A program made the position numbers and the translations under genes. The notes below the pieces were generated by a model that did no database searches, had not been told where the DNA came from, and saw nothing but the letters and a program-made list of their open reading frames with translations. Positions 1 to 8,618 of a stretch of DNA of 64,000 nt are shown in pieces. Positions within the stretch are counted from its first letter, which is position 1; the number at the start of each line of letters is the position of its first letter. Source of the DNA: Streptococcus sp. S5 (GTDB lineage Bacteria; Bacillota; Bacilli; Lactobacillales; Streptococcaceae); the NCBI RefSeq assembly GCF_034134805.1, contig NZ_CP139419.1, forward strand, positions 372,001 to 436,000, in the 5' to 3' direction.

Positions 1-1017
1 CCACACAATCTTCTTAATGCCAACAATGCTCCTCGAGAGGCCCAGATCATTAAGGAATCAGGTCGAAAAGGAGCTGTGACGGTTGCGACCTCAATGGCCG
101 GTCGGGGAACCGATATCAAGTTGGGACCAGGAGTCGCTGAGTTAGGTGGCTTGGTGGTTGTTGGGACTGAGCGGATGATGAACCAGCGGATTGACCTTCA
201 AATTCGGGGACGTTCAGGTCGCCAAGGAGATCCCGGTTTGACCAAGTTCTTCGTCTCTTTGGAAGACGATTTGATGAAAAACTGGGGGCCAGACTGGATC
301 CAGGATACCTATCAAGACTATGATGTGGATGAGCGGATTGGTTCAGCCAAAGCTCTGACCAAGCGCAAGTATAGAAACTTGGTGGAACGGGCCCAAAATG
401 CTAGTGAAAGTTCTGGTCAGGCCAGTCGTCGGATGACGTTAGAATTTGCGGAAAGCATGAACATTCAGCGTGCCATCGTCTACGAAGAGCGCGACCGCTT
501 GATCAAACAAGAAGGACGCTTGGATGATATCGTTGAAAAAGTGCTTCGTTCCGTCTTTTCAAGTGTAGCCCATAAAAAAGAATACAAGGAACCGGTAGCT
601 TTTTATCGCTATATGTTAGACAATGTGAGCTACCAAGTGGATCCAGAAAAGGCCCACCAAACCTTCCGTAGCAAGAAAACCAAAGAAAATTTCTTATGGG
701 AGATTGCTAAAAGTGAGTTAGAAGCTAAGTATGAGATCCTAGGCACCGATGAGGTGATCGCCCAATTCCAGCGCATGGCCATTCTAAAAGCTATCGATGA
801 AAACTGGGTCGAGCAGGTAGACTATCTGCAACAATTGCGCATGGCGCTCTCTGGTCAGTACACCAGTCAGAAAAACCCTTTGGTAGAATTTTTCCAAGAA
901 GCCTACCAATCCTTTGAACGAATGAAAGAGGCGGCCAAAGAACAAATGGTCCGCAATCTCTTACTGAGTCGAGTAGAAATCAATAAAAAAGGGGAAATTG
1001 TCTTGCATTTCCCATAA
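1..1017 (+). CDS. secA2: Accessory Sec ATPase SecA2, C-terminal part (5' end outside window)
   Basis: The reading frame is open from base 1, so the gene begins upstream; about 338 residues are visible. SecA2 is the ATPase motor that drives export of a glycosylated serine-rich repeat adhesin through the accessory SecY2 channel. The visible part holds the end of the second nucleotide-binding domain: SMAGRGTDIKLG, then the arginine-finger region IRGRSGRQGDPG. Helical scaffold and wing regions follow, and the protein ends without the C-terminal zinc-binding tail of housekeeping SecA, as is usual for SecA2. gtfA starts 11 bases downstream. The identity rests on the SecA motifs plus the gtfA/gtfB/asp4/asp5 context. 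Confidence 0.93.
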   Translation, partial: PHNLLNANNAPREAQIIKESGRKGAVTVATSMAGRGTDIKLGPGVAELGGLVVVGTERMMNQRIDLQIRGRSGRQGDPGLTKFFVSLEDDLMKNWGPDWIQDTYQDYDVDERIGSAKALTKRKYRNLVERAQNASESSGQASRRMTLEFAESMNIQRAIVYEERDRLIKQEGRLDDIVEKVLRSVFSSVAHKKEYKEPVAFYRYMLDNVSYQVDPEKAHQTFRSKKTKENFLWEIAKSELEAKYEILGTDEVIAQFQRMAILKAIDENWVEQVDYLQQLRMALSGQYTSQKNPLVEFFQEAYQSFERMKEAAKEQMVRNLLLSRVEINKKGEIVLHFP

Positions 1018-1028
1018 AAGAGGACATT

Positions 1029-2543
1029 ATGACAGTATACAATATCAACCTTGGAATCGGTTGGGCCAGCAGTGGTGTTGAGTATGCCCAGGCCTACCGT
1101 GCCCAGTTGTTACGCAATATCCATCAACCAGCCAAGTTTGTCTTTATGGATATGATTCTAGCCGATAATATCCAACATTTAACAGAAAATATCGGTTTTA
1201 AAAATGATGAAATCATCTGGCTCTATAGCCATTTTACAGATATAAAAATTGCGCCAACGACCTATACCATTGATCAGGTCTTAGCAGGATTTGCCGGAAA
1301 ACCGACTCGTGAAGAAGTCGATGGTAAGATCAAGCGCTTCTTTTATGAGGACCAGGACAACTTTTTGACCTGCTACCTGCGCGCAGAAAACAGTCCCTAT
1401 GTTGAACGTTGCGAGTACGTGTCTAGAGGAATTTTGGTGAGAAAGGATTATTTCTCCTATACCCGCTATTGTACTGAGTACTTTATTCCCAAAAACAATC
1501 AAGCCAACTTGATTGAGCGCCGTTTTTACAATGAAGACGGGACGGTTGCCTACAGCATGCAGATGGCAGATGGCCGCGAAATTTATCGTTTCCCAGATCG
1601 CTACCTAGTTGGTCGCCAAGAATTGATCCGCTACTTCATGCAAACTCTTCAATTGACCAAACAAGATCTGGTGATTTTGGATCGGGAAACTAATATCGGG
1701 CAGCCTATCTTTGAAGAAGCGCAAAAAGCCCGTCTGGGTGTGGTCGTTCACGCCGAGCACTTCAGTGCCAATAATGTTGATGATCAGTATATCCTGTGGA
1801 ACAACTACTACGAGTACCAATTTACCAATGCAGACAAGGTAGACTTCTTTATTGTCGCGACTGATCGCCAAAAAGAAATCTTGGCTGAGCAGTTTGCTAA
1901 ATACACCAACCATCAGCCGGCCATCTATACCATTCCGGTTGGGAGTCTTGCAAGCTTGCCACAAAACGAAAATCGCACCCCATTTTCTATGATTACTGCC
2001 TCACGTTTGGCGACAGAAAAGCATATTGACTGGTTGGTGCGAGCAGTGGTTCGCGCCAAAAAAGAATTGCCAGAACTGTCTTTTGACATCTATGGAAAAG
2101 GTGGAGAAGAAGGCAAGCTGCGTTCTCTGATTGATGAATTGGGAGCGGCAGACTATATCCATCTCAAAGGACATGCCAATCTGGAAGAAATTTATAAGAA
2201 CTATGAAGTTTACCTGTCCGCGTCGACCAGCGAAGGCTTTGGGTTGACCTTGATGGAGGCGATTGGTTCTGGACTTCCGATCATCGGTTTTGATGTTCCT
2301 TATGGCAACCAAACCTTTGTCACAGAAGGTAAAAATGGCTATCTCATTCCGCCTTCAGCAGATCAAGTGGTCGACCAGATTGCTTCTGCCTTTGCGGAGA
2401 AAATCATCCAGCTATACAAAAAGGATGATCTAGCCAGCATGCGTCAAGCATCTTATGCGCGTGCAGAAGACTTTTTGACCAGCCGAGTAGAAGAAGCTTG
2501 GGCACAATTGATAGAAGAGGTGACACATGCTGAACGTATTTGA
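1029..2543 (+). CDS. gtfA: Glycosyltransferase GtfA (Gtf1), O-GlcNAc transferase for the serine-rich adhesin
   Basis: 504 residues. It has a GT4-type GT-B fold: an N-terminal Gtf-specific extension, then a C-terminal nucleotide-sugar domain with a typical EGFGLTLMEAIGSGLP motif near residue 400. In this family GtfA with its partner GtfB transfers GlcNAc from UDP-GlcNAc to Ser/Thr of the adhesin (Fap1 in S. parasanguinis, GspB in S. gordonii) before export by SecA2/SecY2. The start is ATG preceded by GAGG. The 3' end overlaps gtfB by 17 bases, so the pair is probably translationally coupled. Confidence 0.93.
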   Translation: MTVYNINLGIGWASSGVEYAQAYRAQLLRNIHQPAKFVFMDMILADNIQHLTENIGFKNDEIIWLYSHFTDIKIAPTTYTIDQVLAGFAGKPTREEVDGKIKRFFYEDQDNFLTCYLRAENSPYVERCEYVSRGILVRKDYFSYTRYCTEYFIPKNNQANLIERRFYNEDGTVAYSMQMADGREIYRFPDRYLVGRQELIRYFMQTLQLTKQDLVILDRETNIGQPIFEEAQKARLGVVVHAEHFSANNVDDQYILWNNYYEYQFTNADKVDFFIVATDRQKEILAEQFAKYTNHQPAIYTIPVGSLASLPQNENRTPFSMITASRLATEKHIDWLVRAVVRAKKELPELSFDIYGKGGEEGKLRSLIDELGAADYIHLKGHANLEEIYKNYEVYLSASTSEGFGLTLMEAIGSGLPIIGFDVPYGNQTFVTEGKNGYLIPPSADQVVDQIASAFAEKIIQLYKKDDLASMRQASYARAEDFLTSRVEEAWAQLIEEVTHAERI

Positions 2544-3882
2544 TAGTTATTCTCGTGAAAGCCAAGACTTGCTCCACTCTATGAAAGAGTCTGGCTTTGA
2601 CCACCCGACCGTTGTTTTGGAGCCAAATGGTTTCTTACCAGACGGTGTCGAGTCTCCATTTATCTATTTCTTAGGACAAGCAAAAGGAGAGAAGCGGGGA
2701 CGCTACTTTAATGAAGTTCCAGTTCCTGATTTCTGGGAAGTTTCTGGGGATAATAGTTCGGGAAAAGTGACCTACTATGGTCAAGAAAAGGCTCGAATTG
2801 TGTACCACGCTGCTTCCTACAAACGCATCGTCGAGCGCTTAGAGTGGTTAGATGACAAGGGACAAGTGGTCATGATTGAGCACTACGACCAATACGGTCG
2901 TAAGATTGCCGTAACGACTTGTGGCGATCAGGGACAGTATTTGGTGACTACTTATTTTGAAGGGGATACCGAGCGCTTGACAGAAAATCACCAAACAGGG
3001 GATTTGATCTTGACCTTGGACCATCAACCCATGCGAATTTTCAAGAATCGCTTAGATTACTTTGTCTTTTATCTAGAGTATCGTGGTTTTGATCTAGATG
3101 GTTTGGTCTACAATACGCTGGCTACCTCCTTTAGCATTAGTCTCCAGCTGGGCAATAAAGGCATCAAAGGACGCGACGTCCTGGTGTGGCAAGAGCCTCT
3201 TCACGACAGCCTTCCGGGCAACATGCAGTTGATTCTAAAGAGCCCAGAAATCCGGACCAAGAAGATCTTGATTCCGCAAAACGCGACCTATCATCGTGCT
3301 TTGCAGTTGACCTCGCAAGATCAGCATAGCTATTTTGGTCCCCTTGGCTACCTGTATGATTTCAAGGTGAAAGACGATATCCGTAAAGACGCCTTTGTCT
3401 TGACCAATTCGGATCAGATCGAAGCCTTGACCTACCTAGTAGAGAACTTGCCAAATGTGACCTTCCGTGTAGCAGCTTTGACGGAGATGTCTGCGAGCCT
3501 CTTGTCTATGGTCCGCTACCCAAATGTGGTCTTGTACCAAAATATCAGTCAAGAGCGGATCAAAGAGTTGCTTAAGGTCTCTAGTATTTATCTGGATATC
3601 AACCACTATGCAGAGGTACAAGGCATTGTTCGCAAGGCCTTCGAACACCAGCAAGTCATCCTTACCTTTAGCCATACCCTGCATGACCGCCACTTCCTCG
3701 CACAAGCCAATATCTTTGATCAAGGAAAAGAAGCAGATGTGGTGGCCCGTATCCAGGAAATCTACCAATCTGTGGATAACTACAGAGAAGCCGTCGCACA
3801 ACAAATTGCCCAATCAAGTAGCGTTGAGCCAGCTGTTTTCAAAGCTCGCTTGCAAGAAGGGATAGGTGGACACAGTGAGTGA
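2527..3882 (+). CDS. gtfB: Glycosyltransferase-stabilising protein GtfB (Gtf2)
   Basis: 451 residues. GtfB resembles GtfA in fold but acts as the acceptor-binding co-subunit (chaperone) of the GtfA/GtfB O-GlcNAc transferase complex. The assignment comes from its position directly after gtfA and its overall similarity to the family; no convincing nucleotide-sugar EX7E motif is obvious. It starts with ATG inside the end of gtfA after an AGAGGTG ribosome site. Its stop overlaps the start of the next small gene (GTGAGTGA). Confidence 0.9.
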   Translation: MLNVFDSYSRESQDLLHSMKESGFDHPTVVLEPNGFLPDGVESPFIYFLGQAKGEKRGRYFNEVPVPDFWEVSGDNSSGKVTYYGQEKARIVYHAASYKRIVERLEWLDDKGQVVMIEHYDQYGRKIAVTTCGDQGQYLVTTYFEGDTERLTENHQTGDLILTLDHQPMRIFKNRLDYFVFYLEYRGFDLDGLVYNTLATSFSISLQLGNKGIKGRDVLVWQEPLHDSLPGNMQLILKSPEIRTKKILIPQNATYHRALQLTSQDQHSYFGPLGYLYDFKVKDDIRKDAFVLTNSDQIEALTYLVENLPNVTFRVAALTEMSASLLSMVRYPNVVLYQNISQERIKELLKVSSIYLDINHYAEVQGIVRKAFEHQQVILTFSHTLHDRHFLAQANIFDQGKEADVVARIQEIYQSVDNYREAVAQQIAQSSSVEPAVFKARLQEGIGGHSE

Positions 3883-4066
3883 TCGTAAGAAAGATTTATT
3901 TTACAAAGAAGTAGAAGGACGGATGGAGTCTCTCAAACGCCGTCCTGCCGAAAAAGAAAAGACGACACGTTCTGAAAAGATCAATGTTACTTTTAATGTG
4001 ATCATTGGTTTGGTGATTCTGCTGGGAGTTATTTTTACCCTCTTCAGAGTGTTAGGAGGATCCTAA
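3875..4066 (+). CDS. asp4: Accessory secretory protein Asp4 (SecE-like)
   Basis: 63 residues with a charged N-terminal half and one C-terminal membrane segment (about residues 35-58), the build of a small SecE-like subunit. In sibling loci Asp4 and Asp5 assist export by SecA2/SecY2. An upstream in-frame GTG at 3866 would give 66 residues. I prefer GTG at 3875 because AGGTGG lies five bases before it and its stop-start overlap with gtfB (GTGAGTGA) is typical of coupling. asp5 starts one base after its stop. Confidence 0.82.
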   Translation: MSDRKKDLFYKEVEGRMESLKRRPAEKEKTTRSEKINVTFNVIIGLVILLGVIFTLFRVLGGS

Positions 4067-4067
4067 G

Positions 4068-4292
4068 ATGGAAATGGTATTTGCAATCGGGATCTCGATC
4101 TTATCCCTCGCTCTTGTGGTTCTGATCACCCTGCAGCCTCGCCAACAACAATCGCTTTCAACAGATGCGACCAGTAACCTAGGAAAACCAAGTTACTGGC
4201 GGTCCCACCGTGGACTCAAGCTAGCGACCCTTGTTGTTAGTATTGTCTTTCTCGTATCCTTATTTCTTTATATGATGGTCGTACAGGCCTAA
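4068..4292 (+). CDS. asp5: Accessory secretory protein Asp5 (SecG-like)
   Basis: 74 residues with two membrane segments (about residues 2-22 and 52-72) separated by a polar loop, the topology of SecG. It is the last gene of the accessory Sec/glycosylation operon; a hairpin terminator follows. AGGAGG just before the ATG is a strong ribosome site. Confidence 0.82.
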   Translation: MEMVFAIGISILSLALVVLITLQPRQQQSLSTDATSNLGKPSYWRSHRGLKLATLVVSIVFLVSLFLYMMVVQA

Positions 4293-4311
4293 TTTCTAAT
4301 AGAATGGATAA

Positions 4312-4339
4312 AAAGAAGTTGGTATTCTCCAACTTCTTT
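4312..4339 (+). terminator. Terminator hairpin after asp5
   Basis: Stem AAAGAAGTTGG/CCAACTTCTTT with a six-base loop. The trailing T run is short (TTTC). The same stem sequence recurs at 4597-4624. Confidence 0.7.
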
Positions 4340-4356
4340 CAAATTGTAGATAGAGT

Positions 4357-4509
4357 CATCTTAGAAACTTTCCTTAGGTGAGTACGGACGTCAGCGAACT
4401 TCGAGGAAGTTCCATGACTAATTATTGAGCCTAAGGTCTCAATAATCCCGAGTGCCTGAAACATAATTATTTCAGGCACTTATCTCACGGCGGAAAGTTT
4501 CAGTAGATG
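4357..4509. other. Highly folded intergenic element with outer stem and three hairpins (possible structured RNA)
   Basis: An outer stem pairs GAAACTTTCC (4364-4373) with GGAAAGTTTC (4492-4501). It is extended outward by CATCT (4357-4361)/AGATG (4505-4509) and inward by GTGAG (4378-4382)/CTCAC (4484-4488). It encloses three hairpins: GAACTTC/GAAGTTC (4396-4412), ATTATTGAG/CTCAATAAT (4421-4446) and an 11-bp stem AGTGCCTGAAA/TTTCAGGCACT (4451-4480). The second hairpin's loop CCTAAGG (4430-4436) is fully complementary to CCTTAGG at 4372-4378, which would allow a pseudoknot. No coding potential is seen. It could be a structured RNA or a small interspersed repeat; I cannot assign it to a known family. 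It occupies most of the 394-base gap between asp5 and the next gene. Confidence 0.6.
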
Positions 4510-4596
4510 TCTAAGTGAGCCTAATAGTTGATATCTTTTTAATTTTTTAAGTATCATTTAGGATGTATTATGTAAGAAACAGGTGTATTACATTCT

Positions 4597-4628
4597 AAAA
4601 GAAGTTGGTAAACCAACTTCTTTTTTTG
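4597..4628 (+). terminator. Strong rho-independent terminator
   Basis: 13-bp stem AAAAGAAGTTGGT/ACCAACTTCTTTT with a two-base loop (4610-4611) followed by a T run. It shares its stem with the hairpin at 4312-4339, so the folded element is bracketed by related terminators. Confidence 0.85.
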
Positions 4629-4652
4629 ATGATGTTCCCTTTGATTTTATGG

Positions 4653-4658
4653 TATACT
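4653..4658 (+). promoter_or_regulatory. Extended -10 promoter for the TDT transporter gene
   Basis: TATACT preceded by TGG gives an extended -10 element; the gene starts 28 bases downstream. The -35 region is weak. Confidence 0.55.
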
Positions 4659-4686
4659 GAAAGCGATAAAATGATTGGAGCTTCCG

Positions 4687-5580
4687 ATGAAAAAGATTCC
4701 CTTAGTATTTTCAGGTTGTCTGTTAGGACTAGTTGGCGCTGGAAACCTTCTTGCAGACTCTCTGCCTGTTCTTGCCCATGCCTTTAGTCTGACAGGTTTG
4801 TTCTTCTGGTTTTTCTTTTTAGTCTATCATGCGATTCGCTGGCAAGAAACCAAGATAGAACTCCAACAGCCATCCCTGTTATCTGGGCTGGCGACCTTTC
4901 CCATGGCAGGGATGATTCTATCCACCTATCTTTTTCGCCTCTTTCCCGCCTTTGGAAGTCTATCTCAGTTGGTTTGGTGGTCAGCCTTTCTCTTGGATCT
5001 TTGCTTGATTCTTTATTTTACCAAGACCCATGTCATGGTGCGTCCAAGAGCCAATGCCACTCCGAGTTGGACCGTTCTCTATGTGGGCATTGCAGTAGCA
5101 GCCTTGACCTACCCTGTTGTAGGAATCAGGGAGATTGCTTATCTCGCTTTAGTGATTGGTTTTGGTTTGACCTTTCTTCTCTACCCAGTCATTTATTTTG
5201 ATGGGAAAAAGCAGCCCTTACCCAGTCATCTGTTGGGGCAAGAAGGTATCTATTGCGCTCCATTTTCCCTTCTTTTAGCAGCTCTGATTCGTGTCGGTGG
5301 AGCAAGCCTTCCTACCTGGTTCTTACTGATCATGGTGGTGGCCTCGCAAGGTTTTTATTTCTTTGTTTTGACGCGCCTGCCAAGAATGGTCAAAGAAGGT
5401 TTTCAACCTGCTTTTTCAGCTCTTACCTTTCCAACGGTCATTACAGCGACCTCTTTAAAAATGGCCCAAGGCTTGTTGCAACTACCTTTCTTGACAGCTC
5501 TTGTATGGATGGAAACTTTTCTTTGTCTCTTGATTCTAGTCGCTGTCTTAGGTGGTTATGTGGCCTATCTCAGAGAGTAG
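4687..5580 (+). CDS. TDT (TehA/C4-dicarboxylate) family membrane transporter
   Basis: 297 residues with about ten membrane segments. The spacing and the motif P-A-F-S-A-L-T-F-P near residue 240 fit the tellurite-resistance/dicarboxylate (TDT) transporter family; the substrate cannot be read from the sequence. An in-frame TTG at 4675 would add four residues, but ATG at 4687 has GGAG at a good distance and gives a typical MKK start. It sits alone between a terminator and the CPBP gene. Confidence 0.75.
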   Translation: MKKIPLVFSGCLLGLVGAGNLLADSLPVLAHAFSLTGLFFWFFFLVYHAIRWQETKIELQQPSLLSGLATFPMAGMILSTYLFRLFPAFGSLSQLVWWSAFLLDLCLILYFTKTHVMVRPRANATPSWTVLYVGIAVAALTYPVVGIREIAYLALVIGFGLTFLLYPVIYFDGKKQPLPSHLLGQEGIYCAPFSLLLAALIRVGGASLPTWFLLIMVVASQGFYFFVLTRLPRMVKEGFQPAFSALTFPTVITATSLKMAQGLLQLPFLTALVWMETFLCLLILVAVLGGYVAYLRE

Positions 5581-5665
5581 GAAGTCATCCTTTTTCATTG
5601 AAACCTTGTCACGATTATGGTAAGATGCACTATACGATTTGTCATACTTTATAGGAAAGGTATCT

Positions 5666-6343
5666 ATGAAATTCATCAAAGGAAAGCTCTCACTGCTTTA
5701 TCCCCTCTTTCTGCTCTTGTTTTATTTTTATGTTCGGCCTCAATTTCGCCCCTTGGCCCAGTATGTCTCCAATAGTGTAGCAAGCGCCAATAGCTATTAT
5801 TGGACCTTATTTGGCCTAGAAGGCCTCTATGCAGTCTTTACAGGATTTTTGGTCTATCGTTTTTCTAAAAAAGCGCAGTTTAAGCTGGGGAAGAATCCTC
5901 TTCAAGCCCTGATAGAAGCCGTTTTTGCGGCCTGTTTAGTTTACTGGTTGGACTACTTCATCAGTGGTTTTGTTCAAGGACGAGCAGCCGTTTTGAGTTT
6001 GTTTCCACGGGAAATTAGCCCCACAGGGGTACTTATCCTAGTGATCGCAATGGTTATCATCCGGCCAGTGACAGAAGAGCTGATCTTTCGTGGAGCCTTG
6101 GTGAATGCCTACTTTAAAGACTGGAAACTCTATGCTGAGATTTGGCTTCCAGCCCTCATCTACAGTGGCTTACATTTTCTCCACAATCCTTTTTCGCTAG
6201 GAGCTTCTATTATCTATCTCCTGCCGAGTGTGATTTTTGGGATCCTGTATTATCGGAGTAAGACGCTCCTTTCTCCTATTTTGGCTCATATCTTGCTCAA
6301 TCTCTACTACACCTTGCCTTTACTTTTATCTGTATTTAAGTAG
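5666..6343 (+). CDS. CPBP family intramembrane glutamic protease (Abi/CAAX-like)
   Basis: 225 residues with several membrane segments. The three CPBP motifs are present: EELIFRG (EExxxR) near residue 140, SGLHFLHNP and HILLN near the C-terminus. Members cleave peptides within the membrane, and some streptococcal ones give immunity to bacteriocins; the role here is unknown. A longer frame begins at 5639, but ATG at 5666 follows AGGAAAGG, so I use it. A terminator follows directly after the stop. Confidence 0.85.
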   Translation: MKFIKGKLSLLYPLFLLLFYFYVRPQFRPLAQYVSNSVASANSYYWTLFGLEGLYAVFTGFLVYRFSKKAQFKLGKNPLQALIEAVFAACLVYWLDYFISGFVQGRAAVLSLFPREISPTGVLILVIAMVIIRPVTEELIFRGALVNAYFKDWKLYAEIWLPALIYSGLHFLHNPFSLGASIIYLLPSVIFGILYYRSKTLLSPILAHILLNLYYTLPLLLSVFK

Positions 6344-6344
6344 C

Positions 6345-6376
6345 AACCGATTTCCTGAGTGAGATTGGTTTTTTTT
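6345..6376 (+). terminator. Terminator after the CPBP protease gene
   Basis: 10-bp stem AACCGATTTC/GAGATTGGTT (two G-U pairs) followed by a run of T. Confidence 0.75.
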
Positions 6377-6386
6377 GAAAATATGG

Positions 6387-6392
6387 TATAAT
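6387..6392 (+). promoter_or_regulatory. Extended -10 promoter of rnpA-yidC-khpB
   Basis: TATAAT preceded by TGG, 30 bases before the rnpA start. Confidence 0.7.
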
Positions 6393-6421
6393 AGAATAAA
6401 TTTAATAGAGGGAGTTGAGGT

Positions 6422-6763
6422 TTGAAAAAAAGCTACCGCGTCAAACGTGACAAAGATTTTAATGCTATTTTTAAAAGTGGTCAAAATGTTGCCAATCGGA
6501 AATTCGTTGTTTACCGCTTGCGCAAGGACCAACCGCATTTTCGAGTCGGCCTGTCTGTTAGTAAGAAACTGGGAAATGCTGTGACTAGAAATCGTATCAA
6601 ACGTTTGATTCGCCATGTTTTGATCAAACACCAAGCCTTCCTTACGACCGATGATTTTGTTGTCATTGCTCGTAAAGGAGTGGAGGAGCTCGACTTTCAT
6701 CAAGTAGAGAAAAATCTTGTACATGTCTTAAAATTAGCGCATGTCTACCAAGAAAGGGAATAA
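6422..6763 (+). CDS. rnpA: Ribonuclease P protein component
   Basis: 113 residues. This is the basic protein subunit that helps the RNase P ribozyme remove 5' leaders from pre-tRNAs. The signature RNRIKRLIR appears at about residues 58-66, and the N-terminus begins [12 protein letters not shown] as is usual. The start codon is TTG after GAGGGAGTTGAGG. The stop lies immediately before yidC, with which it forms the conserved rnpA-yidC-khpB cluster. Confidence 0.96.
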   Translation: MKKSYRVKRDKDFNAIFKSGQNVANRKFVVYRLRKDQPHFRVGLSVSKKLGNAVTRNRIKRLIRHVLIKHQAFLTTDDFVVIARKGVEELDFHQVEKNLVHVLKLAHVYQERE

Positions 6764-6764
6764 T

Positions 6765-7580
6765 GTGAAAAAGAAACTGAAGTTAACTGGATTATTAGGA
6801 GCGGCCTTATTGGTCTTGACAGCTTGTGGAACCTCTCAAGTGACAGCTCAGTCGACAGGTGGTTGGGAACGTTTCGTCTACTTCTTTGCAGAAGCCATCC
6901 GCTTCTTGTCCTTTGGCGGAAGTATCGGTGTAGGGATTATCGTCTTTACCATTGTCATACGGACGGTCCTCTTGCCTCTCTTCCAATATCAAATGAATTC
7001 AACCCGCAAAATGCAGGAAATTCAACCTCTCCTCAAGGAATTGCAAGCTAAGTATCCTGGGAAGGATCTTGATAGTCGGACCAAGCTTTCTGAAGAGATG
7101 CGGGCCCTTTACAAGGAAAAAGGCGTCAAAACGTCTTCAGCCTTCCTTCCTCTCTTGATCCAGATGCCGGTCTTGATGGCCTTGTTCCAAGCGTTGAGCC
7201 GTGTCGAATTCCTTAAAGTCGGTCACTTCCTCTGGTTGGACCTTGGCGCGATCGACCCGACTTATATCTTGCCGGTTCTTGCCGCACTCTTCACATTTTT
7301 CAGCAGTTGGTTGACCAATAAAGCCATGCCAGAGCGCAATGGTAGTGCGACAACCATGATGTATGTGATGCCTGTGATGATCTTCTTCTTTGCCTTGTTC
7401 TCAGCCAGCGGGGTCGCACTATACTGGGTGACTTCCAATGCTTACCAAGTCGGGCAAACCTATCTTTTGAACAACCCCTTCAAGATTATCGCAGAGCGTG
7501 AAGCAAAAGAACAAGCTTCGCGCGACATGGAAAAACAAAAACGCCGTGCCCTAAACAAAGCACAGAAAAAGAAAAAATAA
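6765..7580 (+). CDS. yidC: Membrane protein insertase YidC (YidC1/OxaA1), lipoprotein form
   Basis: 271 residues. It inserts proteins into the membrane alone or with Sec. It has a lipoprotein signal (LLVLTAC, lipobox Cys at residue 25), five predicted membrane segments after processing, and a very basic C-terminal tail (KAQKKKK) for ribosome contact. GTG at 6765 is chosen over the upstream in-frame start at 6741 because AGAAAGGGAA precedes it and the signal peptide then starts MKKK. It is two bases from the rnpA stop. Confidence 0.95.
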   Translation: MKKKLKLTGLLGAALLVLTACGTSQVTAQSTGGWERFVYFFAEAIRFLSFGGSIGVGIIVFTIVIRTVLLPLFQYQMNSTRKMQEIQPLLKELQAKYPGKDLDSRTKLSEEMRALYKEKGVKTSSAFLPLLIQMPVLMALFQALSRVEFLKVGHFLWLDLGAIDPTYILPVLAALFTFFSSWLTNKAMPERNGSATTMMYVMPVMIFFFALFSASGVALYWVTSNAYQVGQTYLLNNPFKIIAEREAKEQASRDMEKQKRRALNKAQKKKK

Positions 7581-7595
7581 GAAAGAGGTGGACAT

Positions 7596-8543
7596 ATGGT
7601 CCTATATACTGGAGCAACTGTTGAAGAAGCGATTCAAAAAGGTCTGAACGATTTAGATATTCCTCGTATGAAGGCACATATTACGGTTGTAGCGCGTGAA
7701 AAGAAAGGTTTTCTTGGCTTGTTTGGGAAAAAACCAGCCCAAGTAGAGATTGAGCCCATTGCAGAAACAACTGTTGTAAAAGCCAATCAAAAAGCTGTCA
7801 AAGGTGTCCCAGATGAGATCAATGCACAAAACGAACCGGTTAAGACGGTGAGCGAAGCAACGGTTGATCTCGGACGCGTCGTTGCAGCGATCAAAAAGGT
7901 CGAAGAAGAAGGAGAAGTTGTCTCTGAAGAAATCAAGACCGAAATCCTGAAACATGACAAAGAAGCAGATACCGTTCTTGAAGAAAAAGGGCATGAACAT
8001 ATCCTTGAAAAAGTCAAAGAACCAGCGGCAAAAGAATCAAGCGAGTCTGATTTCTCAAACCTTGGTATCGAGGTAGAGGAAAACTACAACATCGAAGAAG
8101 TCGTAGCTGATGTGACAGCCTATGTTCAAACAGTGGTCGATGAAATGGATGTGGATGCGACTATCTCAAGCAGTCACAACCGCCGTACGGTCAATATGCA
8201 AATTGATACCAATGAGCCAGGACGTGTCATTGGTTACCACGGAAAAGTCTTGAAGGCTCTTCAACTTTTGGCGCAAAATTACCTCTATAACCGCTACTCA
8301 AAGAATTTTTACATTACCATTAATGTTAATGACTATGTAGAACACCGGGCAGAAGTTCTTCAAAGCTATGCTCAGAAGTTGGCAACACGTGCCCTCGAAG
8401 ATGGGCAAGCCCAACAGACAGATCCGATGTCAAACAGTGAACGCAAAATCATTCACCGGATCGTCTCTAAGATGGAAGGAGTCACTAGCTACTCTGAAGG
8501 GGAAGAACCAAACCGTTATGTAGTTGTCGACATTGAAGGATAA
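7596..8543 (+). CDS. khpB: RNA-binding protein KhpB (Jag/EloR)
   Basis: 315 residues: an N-terminal Jag_N domain (residues 1-50, with GFLGLFGKKPA), an acidic Glu/Lys-rich linker (about 60-170), a KH-like domain with GYHGK near residue 215, and a C-terminal R3H domain (SERKIIHRIVS). In pneumococcus this protein pairs with KhpA to bind RNA and control cell elongation and division. ATG follows AAGAGGTGG, 15 bases after yidC; a terminator follows. Confidence 0.95.
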   Translation: MVLYTGATVEEAIQKGLNDLDIPRMKAHITVVAREKKGFLGLFGKKPAQVEIEPIAETTVVKANQKAVKGVPDEINAQNEPVKTVSEATVDLGRVVAAIKKVEEEGEVVSEEIKTEILKHDKEADTVLEEKGHEHILEKVKEPAAKESSESDFSNLGIEVEENYNIEEVVADVTAYVQTVVDEMDVDATISSSHNRRTVNMQIDTNEPGRVIGYHGKVLKALQLLAQNYLYNRYSKNFYITINVNDYVEHRAEVLQSYAQKLATRALEDGQAQQTDPMSNSERKIIHRIVSKMEGVTSYSEGEEPNRYVVVDIEG

Positions 8544-8565
8544 TCTAGCTATTATTTCCCATAAG

Positions 8566-8599
8566 GGAGAGACGGGATTGAGCCGATCTCTCCTTTTTT
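8566..8599 (+). terminator. Terminator after khpB
   Basis: Stem GGAGAGA/TCTCTCC with inner CGG/CCG pairing, then six T. Confidence 0.85.
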
Positions 8600-8618
8600 A
8601 GGTTTAGAAAGGAAGCAA

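Noticed and set aside
4546..4562. CiaR-box-like repeat TTTAAG-TATCA-TTTAGG, which might drive a csRNA
   Set aside because: The second half has a mismatch, there is no -10 at the right distance, and the RNA up to the terminator would be too short to resemble known csRNAs.
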